Source: Phialophora verrucosa (taxonomy: Eukaryota; Ascomycota; Eurotiomycetes; Chaetothyriales; Herpotrichiellaceae). From it: a stretch of 64,000 nt of DNA. Numbering within the stretch: position 1 is the stretch's first letter; each line of letters starts with the position of its first letter. The stretch covers positions 992,001 through 1,056,000 of the forward strand of contig MSED01000008.1 in NCBI GenBank assembly GCA_002099365.1. The letters are read 5' to 3'. The notes beneath the pieces are model-generated. The model made no database searches and had not been told where the DNA came from. It saw only the letters and a program-made list of their open reading frames with translations. A program made the translations under genes and the position numbers. Positions 1 to 9,900 of this stretch are shown in pieces.

Positions 1-2145
1 CCTCTGGGCAAAGACTTCGACTATGCCGCAGCCTTCAAGAGCTTGGACTACGAGGGCCTCAAGAAAGACCTCCGCAAGTTGATGACCGACTCGCAGGACT
101 GGTGGCCCGCCGACTTCGGTCACTATGGTGGCCTCTTCGTCCGCATGGCCTGGCACAGTGCTGGGACATACCGTGTCTCGGACGGCCGCGGCGGCGGTGG
201 CCAAGGTCAACAACGTTTCGCCCCTCTGAACAGCTGGCCCGACAACGTCAGCTTGGACAAGGCCCGTCGCCTGCTGTGGCCCATTAAGCAGAAGTATGGC
301 AACAAGATCTCCTGGGCTGACCTCATACTCCTCACCGGTAACGTCGCTCTCGAAGATATGGGCGTCAAGACCTTTGGTTTCGCGGGTGGCCGACCTGACA
401 CCTGGGAGGCTGACGAGTCCGTCTACTGGGGTGGCGAGACCACGTGGCTGGGCAACGACGTCCGTTACTCCCAGGGCCACAAGGGTATTGAAGGCAAAGG
501 CGTGGTTGATTCCGATGAGCACAAGAGAGACTACAAGGATATTCACACTCGAGATCTCGAGGAACCGCTTGCAGCCGCCCATATGGGTTTGATCTACGTG
601 AACCCAGAAGGACCCGACGGTATCCCCGATCCTGTCGCCTCAGGCAGAGATATCCGTACCACATTCGGACGCATGGCCATGAACGATGAGGAGACTGTTG
701 CCTTGATTGCCGGTGGCCACGCTTTCGGCAAGACCCACGGTGCTGCGCCTTCAGAGAATGTCGGTAAGGAACCGGCAGACGCTCCGCTCGAGCAACAAGG
801 TCTCGGCTGGCAAAACAAGTATGGCCGAGGCAACGGTCCTGACACCATCACCAGTGGTTTGGAAGTCATCTGGACCTCGACTCCCACCAAGTGGAGCAAC
901 AAATACCTCGAGTACCTGTTCAAGTACGAATGGGAGCTCACCAAGAGCCCTGCCGGCGCCAACCAATGGGTTGCTAAGACGAACGACGAGATCATCCCTG
1001 ACGCCTACGACCCCAACAAGAAGCACAAGCCTAGGATGTTGACATCCGACCTTGCTCTTCGCTTCGACCCGGCCTACGAGAAGATCTCGCGCCGCTTCCT
1101 CGAACACCCAGACGAGCTCCACGACGCCTTCTCGCGTGCCTGGTTTAAGCTTCTGCACCGCGACATGGGCCCTCGATCTCGCTGGCTCGGTCCTGAAATC
1201 CCATCCGAGGTGCTGATCTGGGAAGACCCTCTTCCTCCTCGCTCTGGTCCCATCATCGACGACAAGGATATTGCTGATCTGAAGCAAAAGATCCTGGCGA
1301 CCGGCATTCAATCTCAAGAACTCATCACTACCGCCTGGGCCTCGGCTTCCACATTCCGTGGCAGTGACAAGCGTGGCGGCGCCAACGGTGCTCGCATTCG
1401 TCTCGAACCCCAGAAGAAGTGGCGAGTCAACAATCCCCAGCAGTTGGCTCAGGTTCTGGGCGCCTTGGAGAAGGTCCAGTCAGACTTCAACGGCTCCGCA
1501 AGTGGCGGCAAGAAGGTGTCCCTCGCAGATCTAATTGTGCTGGCGGGCACCGCTGCTGTAGAAAAGGCTGCTGGCATCCCTGTCGCATTCACACCTGGCC
1601 GCACCGATGCCACGCAAGAGCAGACCGACGTCCAGTCATTCGAGCACTTGGAGCCCGTTGTCGATAGTTTCCGCAACTACGGCAAGGGCACATCCCGTGT
1701 CCGATCGGAGCAGTTCCTCATCGACAAGGCTCAATTGCTCAACCTCTCGGCGCCTGAGATGGTTGTGTTGCTCGGTGGTCTCCGCGTCCTTAACACCAAC
1801 TGGGATAACTCTTCACACGGTGTCTTCACCAAGAATCCTGGCCAGCTGACCAACGACTTCTTCGTCAATCTCCTCGACATGAGCACTGCCTGGAAAGCAA
1901 CCAGCAGTGACCAAGAACTGTACGAGGGTTCCGACAGGAAGACTGGTGCAAAGAAATGGACCGCTACTCGTCACGACCTCGTTATCGGATCTCACGCTGA
2001 GCTGCGCGCTATTGCCGAAGTCTACGCTGAGGCTGGCAGCGAGGAGAAGTTTAAGAAGGACTTTGCCGCTGCCTGGACCAAGGTGATGGATCTGGACCGA
2101 TTTGATGTTGCCTCTACCCAAGATCCAGCCAAGGCTCGTCTGTAG
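1..2145 (+). CDS. katG: Catalase-peroxidase KatG, 5' truncated by window edge
   Basis: Class I heme peroxidase that removes H2O2 by catalase and peroxidase activity. Frame 1 is open from the first base, so the true start lies upstream and probably a few dozen residues are missing; 714 residues are visible, without introns. The distal Arg-Trp-His triad is in RMAWHSAGTYR (nt 142-174). With that Trp, the Tyr of GLIYVNPEGP and the Met of RMAMNDEET supply the Trp-Tyr-Met adduct typical of KatG, and the proximal His is in GGHAFGKTHG (about nt 712). The second half is the usual duplicated, non-catalytic domain. The last three residues are ARL, which fits the loose PTS1 peroxisomal pattern; most KatGs end near a LDRFD motif, and here about ten extra residues follow it. 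Family assignment is secure; peroxisomal location is inference. Confidence 0.97.
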   Translation, partial: PLGKDFDYAAAFKSLDYEGLKKDLRKLMTDSQDWWPADFGHYGGLFVRMAWHSAGTYRVSDGRGGGGQGQQRFAPLNSWPDNVSLDKARRLLWPIKQKYGNKISWADLILLTGNVALEDMGVKTFGFAGGRPDTWEADESVYWGGETTWLGNDVRYSQGHKGIEGKGVVDSDEHKRDYKDIHTRDLEEPLAAAHMGLIYVNPEGPDGIPDPVASGRDIRTTFGRMAMNDEETVALIAGGHAFGKTHGAAPSENVGKEPADAPLEQQGLGWQNKYGRGNGPDTITSGLEVIWTSTPTKWSNKYLEYLFKYEWELTKSPAGANQWVAKTNDEIIPDAYDPNKKHKPRMLTSDLALRFDPAYEKISRRFLEHPDELHDAFSRAWFKLLHRDMGPRSRWLGPEIPSEVLIWEDPLPPRSGPIIDDKDIADLKQKILATGIQSQELITTAWASASTFRGSDKRGGANGARIRLEPQKKWRVNNPQQLAQVLGALEKVQSDFNGSASGGKKVSLADLIVLAGTAAVEKAAGIPVAFTPGRTDATQEQTDVQSFEHLEPVVDSFRNYGKGTSRVRSEQFLIDKAQLLNLSAPEMVVLLGGLRVLNTNWDNSSHGVFTKNPGQLTNDFFVNLLDMSTAWKATSSDQELYEGSDRKTGAKKWTATRHDLVIGSHAELRAIAEVYAEAGSEEKFKKDFAAAWTKVMDLDRFDVASTQDPAKARL

Positions 2146-2914
2146 AGGGTGACGGCAGATGAATTTGAACATGATATCCCAAGTTAAAAAAGAATGTACC
2201 CGCTAGTCGCCCTCGCGGTGGGGAGGAGTTGAAGGCGGTGTTGCAAGCTGCATGGTTGAACAAGCTCGATGGTTTGCAACCCATACTACATAGCAATTAA
2301 GAGATTTCTCTCCAATCCAGAGGCATTGTCTCGTTTCTCTTCGTCGCCTGATGAACTGGAATATGAACTTAGACTCTTGTCTACGTGGTCAAACTCTATA
2401 CATAAGCCATTCTCTCTAATCGCTTAAACGTGTGTGACGCCACGAGTTTCTCTATCGTTGTATGAGCCATCGCTAGGACCGAGAGATTAAGGACTACCGT
2501 GCGAGAGACGGCTTGAGGGGACCAGCACCCTTGCGCCTGAGATCATGACCAATTCTGCGACTGTGGCACATATGTCGAGTTTCAGTTAGGAGACAGTAAC
2601 TCGTATCCCGTCGATGGTCTGTTGTGGGACCGAGTCGAAGAGAGTGAGAGATGGGCGAGGCGTCGATAAAGGCTCCAGCGAAACGAGAATGACGCAGGGT
2701 TCCAACAGCTCCAGCTTTCACCTCCAACTAAATTGTTTACCCGGACGGCTGCATGTACCTCAATACCTTCCCACTTATCCTGCGTGTTACTGCGTTAGGA
2801 AGCTTGAGATTGGGGGTCTCATTGTCACTGTCTATGCTCTCGCATCCTCCGACCTTGGTTCTTTCCTAACCTCCGTCTTCCCATTGAGCTCGCCCGTGCC
2901 CTCCCCAACCCACA
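2146..2914. other. Intergenic: katG 3' region and vma5 promoter
   Basis: No convincing coding frame. It should hold the katG terminator and the upstream region of the V-ATPase subunit gene. The 120 bases before the vma5 ATG are pyrimidine-rich, as is common for fungal promoters. No transposon or RNA gene is seen. Confidence 0.5.
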
Positions 2915-4361
2915 ATGTCTACCAAGTACCTCTTCGTGTCGGTCCCGTCGAGCATAACGCCCTCGGGCCACAAAGATGACGCCCTCGCCGCGTTACAGAA
3001 AGCCGCAAACCCTTCCAACGGTACGGTGCTACCGCTCGCGGTCCCCGAGTTCAAGGTCGGAACCCTAGATGCTTTACTCCAGCAGTCCGACGAGCTGGCG
3101 AAGCTGGGAGGGGTGTGTCACGGCGTAGTGAGCAAGGTGGGGGAAACGTTGAAGAACGTGCTGGATGGGGATGAGGCCAAGATTGCCATGCATAAGACTG
3201 TCAATGATAGTACGTTCTCTAAACACACAACCGTGGCTGTTTTGGTGGCAGTGGGAGCGAGGGAAACCATGCTGACCGGGGGTTGCCATTCCCGCGATAG
3301 AACCGCTCGAACAGTATCTCCGCACCTTCTCATGGAACAAAGTCAAATACCGAGCCGATAGACCTATAGCCGAGCTGATTGATCTGCTACAAAAGGTGTG
3401 CCTTCTGTCGCCCTGCCATGGCATGGTAGCAAAACACACTCTTCTCAGACGGTCCCTGACAAGGTGGGAGGATGTTACTGACTCGGGCGCGCATGCAAAC
3501 AGGAAGCCAATTCAATAGACAACGACGTCCGCTCCAAATACAACCAGTACAACTCGCTGCGCACGCAGCTCCAGACCCTCACGCGCCGGCAGCAGGGCAA
3601 CCTGTCGACGAAGTCCCTCCTCTCGGTCGTCCAGCCCTCGATCCTCGTCCAGAATCAACACTCGGAGCATCTGGAGACGCACCTCGTGGCCGTCCCCAAC
3701 GGCAACGTCAAGGAATTTATGCGCAGCTACGAAACGCTGGCGCCGATGGTGGTGCCTCGCTCGGCGCAGTTCGTCACCCAAGATGACGAGTACAGCTTGT
3801 ACGCGGTGACGACGTTTAGGAAACACTCGGCCGAGTTCATCCACAAGGTGCGCGAGAGGAAGTGGGTGCCCCGAGACTATAAATTCAAGGAAGGCGGCAA
3901 GGAGGAGGAGGAAAGGGAGCTGAAGAAGACCGAGGCCGAGGAGAAGAGGGTTTGGGGCGAGGCGTTGAGACTGGGCCGTACGGGCTGGTCCGAGGCCGTC
4001 ATGTGTCTGGTCCATGTGGTCGTGCTGAGGGTGTTTGTCGAGACGGTGTTGCGGTATGGCTTGCCGCTGGATTTCGTGGGCGTTTTAATCAAGGTAAGTC
4101 CTAACCCATGGGAGTGTGTGACACTACGCTGTACAGGGATGCTAACGGACACAATCCCTCCAGACGGATAGCAAGCGCGAGAAGAACGTCCGCAAGGGTC
4201 TCGACAACGAGTACTCGTACCTGGCGGGCAATGCGTTCGGACGTGATAAGAAGGGCAGAGTGATGAAGGATGAGGGCATGGGCCAGCAAGACATGGTTGC
4301 CGGCGGGGGTGACCAAGGAGAGTACTCTGCCTATGTGTGTTATGACATTGATGTGGATTGA
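2915..4361 (+). CDS. vma5: V-type proton ATPase subunit C (Vma5)
   Basis: Subunit C of the peripheral V1 sector, which clamps V1 to V0 on vacuolar and endosomal membranes during regulated assembly. Four exons: 2915-3209, 3301-3395, 3503-4093 and 4164-4361, all with GT-AG introns whose phases match, giving 392 residues, the usual length for this family. The N-terminus MSTKYLFVSVPSS and the blocks EQYLRTFSWNKVKYR, SIDNDVRSKYNQYN and RKHSAEFIHKVRERKWVPRD are typical of subunit C. The first intron falls inside KTVND/KPLEQY, the second after LIDLLQK and the third just before the C-terminal TDSKREKNVRKGLDNEYSYL block. It ends with a short non-conserved tail. Downstream SMN is convergent. Confidence 0.95.
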
Positions 4362-5102
4362 TGTTGAGGCTGAGTTTCGACGCGCAAGAGGAAGCGAAGG
4401 GACGAAGGGGCAGAAAGCAGGTGTGATGGTAGGATCTAACGACCTGCTGCACGAGAACATTGCAATTAGAGCCTGGAGCGCGAAAGCGGCGAGTCATGCT
4501 GTGCTATGCTATGCTATATCACCGCATCCCAACCTACCCAACTCATCGCAAGTGTCTGTCTGGTAGAGGAGTTCGTACCACTCTGTCCGGAAGCGCACAT
4601 TGCCCGAGCATGAGCATGGACAAGGACAGGGACGTGAGCAACTACCTACAGTGAATAACTGTATGCATCGACTTCCCTCCTCATCCATCATCCAAAAGCC
4701 CACGCGCCTCTCCACCACGATTTTCTCCTCTCTCTCTTCCTTTTTGTTTCCCTTTTGGGAGGAGGCCAGTTTCCCTTGGGTGAGCGCACCGAGATTGATC
4801 CAAGATCCATTCCTGTTCGTGTCCTCACTGCTCTCAAGACGATGACGCGGTGTTAACGAGGTCGACTTGCACACACTCCACACTCTTCATTGTAATGGCA
4901 TGACCGGTCATTTTGTTAGTCACGCACGTCCGCCCGTTCGTTGTGTTTGTTGGTTGTCGTCTGCCGTCTGACGTTTGCTGCTTGCTGCTCGTTTGTTCGT
5001 TGGGTCGTCGGTTGTCCCTTGTCGGCCCTAACCTCGCATTCTACATAATATATGCATACGGACACGGAACAGCAGCGTGACGGCCACTGTGCCCTGTGCA
5101 TA
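4362..5102. other. Convergent 3' intergenic region
   Basis: Lies between the 3' ends of vma5 (plus) and the SMN gene (minus). Short overlapping open frames show no recognisable protein. It holds 3' UTRs and a pyrimidine-rich stretch near 4680-4750. Confidence 0.5.
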
Positions 5103-6000
5103 TCACTGGGTCTGATGTTGAGCCTGAGCGTGGCGTTGCCCGTCGTACAGCCCCGAATAATATCCCGCCCAGTAATATGCCATTTTGATGTTCTCGAGCG
5201 TCTGCGCTTGGTCCTGTGCGGGTGCCGCCGCCGGACGAGGGGGACCTTTTATCACACGCCAAAGTCAGCATTTACCACGTACGAGAACCATGTAGCATTG
5301 TAGCGCGTGGCAAGAGGGAACTGGGGCGGATTAGATGATCCCCCGCGCCCCCTCAATGTATGATCAAAGGTCGAAGATGTACAAAGGCAAGGGAAAGGGT
5401 GGGTGGGGTATCCTGACCTTCTTCCGTGGGTGTACTCGTATTGGCGTTCGAGGCCGCCGCGTCAGGACTCGGATCCACGTCCGTACGACCAGGCGGTGGT
5501 AAGCCTGGACCTATCATCTGGCTAGGGGCAGGGCCAGTGACAGGGCCAGTGACGCCGACACCGACACCGACAGCGATCTCTGCCGCCGCGGAGGAGGGCT
5601 CAGGCTGCTCGACGACCTCACCCTCCTCGGCATCGTCTCCATCCCCAGCTTGGGCGCTCACGCCGTCAACCCCATCAACACGACCATTCAACCCGTCTGT
5701 GGCCGCTGATCGGCCCACCTTCCGTGGCACTCCGGTCTGCCCCTGCTGCTGGTCGCCGTCGTCCTCGCCGTCGTCCAATTCACCGGCCTCTGCTCTCCGG
5801 AGGATCTCTTCCACGTCTTCCCCCCGAGCGTGGATGCCATGGTAATACTCGTACTCGGCGAGGGCGTCGTTCCAGGAGCGGATGAGCGCCGAGTCGTCCC
5901 AGATTTCGGCCTGGCTGAGCGGGCGCGTGTCGCTGGCTGTGGCCATGGCCGTGGCTGGGGGTGTATGTTTGGTCTTTTGTCTCTTTTTCTTGGAATGCAT
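5103..6000 (-). CDS. smn1: Survival motor neuron (SMN)-like protein, Tudor-less
   Basis: Core subunit of the SMN complex that loads Sm rings on spliceosomal snRNAs. Two exons, 5418-6000 and 5103-5245, joined by a phase-1 intron with a CTGAC branch site; 241 residues. The N-terminal part has the Gemin2-binding signature EIWDDSALIRSWNDALAEYEYYH, as in fission yeast Smn1 and human SMN. The second exon carries the YG box that drives oligomerisation, MAYYWAGYYSGLYDGQ. The roughly 150 residues between are acidic, Gly/Val/Pro-rich and show no Tudor domain, as in S. pombe. The first ATG is used; a second Met 18 codons later is an alternative start. The short YG exon is easily missed because its frame is not open upstream. 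Confidence 0.88.
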
Positions 6001-6975
6001 CGTCGGTTGAGCTGAGCTGAGTTGAATTGAGTCGATCTAGGTCTATGCCGCCCGAGCCGGCTGGAATGGAGTGAGCCTGTAATTATTGGATGATGAGTCG
6101 TGTTCTCATCATTCTGCTCTGTCTGGTTCTTCTGATCGTGGGAAGTTTGTATCTCTCTGGCGCGCATCTCTCAGCCTTGCATGTTGATTATCCGTGATTC
6201 CTGCTCCGGCCGAGTATAATGCCGTGAGGCGACTTTCACTTTTTGTCCTGTCGGGCCTGTTTCGTAACATCACAAAGGACGGACTACTCGTATCCTGCCT
6301 AAATACGGGACTTTTAGTGCTATTTATCTTTGTCGCCCGGCTCGGACTGTTGCATCGGATCACGACGACGACTTCATACGTTACTGATATATGTAACGGC
6401 ACCACATTTCGAGCTTAAAAGACCACGGTGGACAAGCCGGAAAGCCTACATCATCTTGTGCGACAACTTGAAGACAAGAGCTGTCGTGTAATTAATTGAG
6501 GGTGAATAAAACAACTAAATGGGGTATCTATATCCAAGAAGAAAAACGGGTTCAAGCTGTTGCTCTCCCACTGATCAACAAACAACCTTGCTGCGGAGCC
6601 TCCTCGCTTCAAGTACACGGTTTGCCTGAATGAATAGTCATAGTCGTACAGGGTGCAACAAATGGTACCATCTTCAGCTCAGCTCTGCCTCGCCCAGAAA
6701 AGAACAAATTCACCGTTGACAAAATTTCGAGTCGCTCCAAATGCTCAGCAACAGGTTCGATAGAAGCAAGTTGACGGTGAAAGTGGTGAAATAGGAAGAC
6801 AATGGGTTGGAAGCGAGTGGTGATGCTGGTTGTTGAGGGCCGAACCCAAATGCAATGCTCGCTTGCTGTGTAAACGCTGTCAAATAAACAAATGGATTTC
6901 GTTCCAAATGCGCGGAAGATGTCTAGGCCAGCAGACATCATTCCTAAAGGTTGTTCAGTCCCTGAGGTGCAGCGC
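6001..6975. other. Intergenic: SMN promoter and 3' region of the giant gene
   Basis: Both neighbours are on the minus strand. The part near 6000-6450 should be the SMN promoter and the part near 6500-6975 the 3' UTR of the giant repeat gene. No coding frame of recognisable type was found. Confidence 0.45.
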
Positions 6976-9900
6976 TCAGAAGAGACTACCGAGGAAACTC
7001 TTCCTCTTGCTGTCGTTTCGGCCGCCCAGTGCAGGGCGGCCATCCCAAGTCTTGACGGGCGCTTCGTCGTAGCCGTAGCCCCGATCATCGGCATGGTCAC
7101 GCTCCCTTCGTCTTCGTCTCTCTCTTCGGTCGCGCTCGTCGCTGCCGCCACTGGCCGACTTGCCTTCTCCGCGACGCGAGCTCTTTCGCCGCGCACGGTA
7201 CTCGTCGATCTCGGCTTCAGTCATGCCCGCATACTTGTCGCGGTGACGACTGCTGCGTTTGTGGTCCTCGTTCCCTGCTGCGGCACGTGGTCTCTCCCCG
7301 CTGGGGTCGAGTACTGTACCCTCGACTGGCGGGATCTCCGGTGGTTCGTCCGCCTGAGAGTTGACCCATGAGCTAGTCTTGTTGGCTGGTGGCGCGATTC
7401 CTCGGCCACTGCCACTCCGCGATTCGTGATATTCTTCGACAAGCGCGCTGGACTTCTTGCGGCTTGTTTTGTACGGGTCGTCCTTGGTTTTTCGGCCCTC
7501 CTTTCGTCTTCTGCGTTCGTCTTCGTCCGCATAATACGATTTGCGACGATCTTCTTTGGCAGCCTCATGGTTGACACCTTGTTCAGCCTCCAGTTGAGCG
7601 CGTAATCGCCTCCGTTCCTCTCGCTTCCGGTCTGCGTCTGCCTGGGCCTCGGCCTCCTCTTGTGCAATCCGCGCTTCTCGTGCGGCGCGCCTAGCTCTCT
7701 TTTCTTCCCGTCGTCTTTCCTCTTCCAACTGCTCTCGTCTCTCACGCTCGCGGGCTTTTCGCTGACGCGCTTCGAGATCCGCCTTCTCGCGTTCTCTTCT
7801 TTCTTTGCGCCTGAGATCCCGCTCTACTCGATCCGCTTCCTCTGCCTGATCACGAGCATCGCGTCTCGCTCTCCGCTCCGCACGTCGAGCTTCGACATCA
7901 GCGTCCGTTTCCGCAGGAGCATCGGTAGTGAGCTCCTCGCCATCCACAGCACGAGATCTTCTGACGGACTTGCTCTTCGTCCGAATGGGAAGATCTTCAG
8001 CGTCGGTCAGGGTGTGGCTCCTCGATCGTTCTACTGCAGGTCGCGGTCCACCGAAGAGGCCACCGAAGAACCCGGTCGATTTCTTAGAGGCAGGATTGCT
8101 CCGCCTCAGTGCGGGTGGATGATCCACGAAAGCCATATCGTCCGGGCCGCTTGTGACCAAGGGATCGGCCTGTGTTGGGCTCTCGACCATCACCACATCA
8201 TCGTCGTGTGAGAAATTCTTGCTGTGTGACTTAATCTGTGAATATGAAATCCTTCCGTCAGCATGGACCTCTTTGGCGAAATCGGGCGACCAAGATGGGC
8301 GCGTAAGCCTGGCATGAAGCGGCGAGGAGGACTGTGGACCTACCTCTTTCTTTGCTTTACCAGGTTTGGCCTTTGACTTTGCGCCCCCGGCCACGCCATT
8401 GACAAGGCCCGGATTGTCGTTGGTATGGATCATCACCATGTCATCATCGTCAATGGGGTATGGATCGGGAATAGCTGGTGAGGAGGCGTTAGCGATACGC
8501 GCGTCGGGAGGTGATAGAACTTCACGCTTACCAGAAGGGTTCTTCTTGACTGACGGACGACGCTCGATCCTGCTAGACTTCATGCCCATGATCTTGGCGG
8601 CTTTCTCAGTTATCGGAGGTTCATCTTCAAATGGAGGGGACGAAAACCCATCGACCGACTGACGCCTCGACGATGGTCTTGAGCTTGCTGCGCTACTCGG
8701 CCTCCGAGTTACACTTGTCTTTGAACGCGCCATGGCAGAGGGAGGCGGTCCACCGAACATGAAGTTGGAGAAAGAAGGGCCCCGGGTGGTCTTTGGCCTC
8801 TCGACTTTCTTGGTTTTTGTGTCTTTGTCGGAGCCCGACGACTTGGACAGCTTTTCAGCTTCCTTTCTGTCCTCTTGCTCCTTCTCCTTGGGAGTCCGGG
8901 TGGACTTCGACCGTGCAAGACCGGAAGGGGATTTCTCTTTCTTCGGTGGTGGCGGGGGCATCTCCTCGTCGTCCTGGGGCTTTTCTTTGGCTGATTTCTT
9001 TGGCGGGGGTGCTGCACCCCAGAATCCCCAAGAAGTGGTCGCGGATCGTTCGACCCTGGGGCGTTCCTTCTTCGTCCCTTTCTTGTCTTCGGGTGGCGGC
9101 GTCGCTCCTTTGGCAGGCACCGGGGCTTCTTCAACAAGATCGAGATCCTTGACGGCCGATTCCTTGGGAGTGGTTGTCTTGGACTTTGCAACTTTCTTCT
9201 CAACAGTCTTGGCTTTCACTTTGGGTTTCTCCGGTGACGGGGGATTTGCTGGTGGGTTGTAGTAGAGGTCGTCGTCAACGTCGTCGTCAAACGCGCCGGG
9301 GAAACTACCAGGGACCGAGTCTTTGGACTTCTTTCCTTCGGCAACGGGAGACGCGTCTTTGGCGGGCGGCTTCGTGGTCTTGCTGGAAGCTGCCTTGGCC
9401 TTGACGCCCGTTGCCTTGTCGACTCGCTTCTTTTCCTCTTTGGGCGAAGGGGCGTCGTCTAGCGGAGGCAAATCCTTAGTCAGCCCTGCGTCGGCCGTCT
9501 TCGACTTCTTTCCGCCCTCTTCTTTCTTGCTCTCCAATGCTTTGATGCGGTCCGCGACCGAGGACGAAAACTTGGATTTAGAGGAGGTCGCAGTGGCCGT
9601 CATCGCCTTCGCAACCTTGGATGAGGAAGAGGTCGGCTTCTCAAAGTCGAATCCGGAGTCCAGGTCCCTCGACAGGTCAGCTAGTGCATCGTCCTCATTG
9701 GTCCAGTCTTGTTTAGCAATTTCCTTTTTCGAGGCTGAGTCCTTCTTGCCAGCTGTCTTTTTGCTGCTCGACGCGTTACCCCAGGATCCAAAATAGTCGT
9801 CTTCGACCTTGTCCTCGACCGGCTCCTCCTTGCGGGATGGCGTCTTCGTCAGTTTCGACCCTTTGGCCGACTTGGACGCAGGCGTGGGCGCGTCAAGAAA

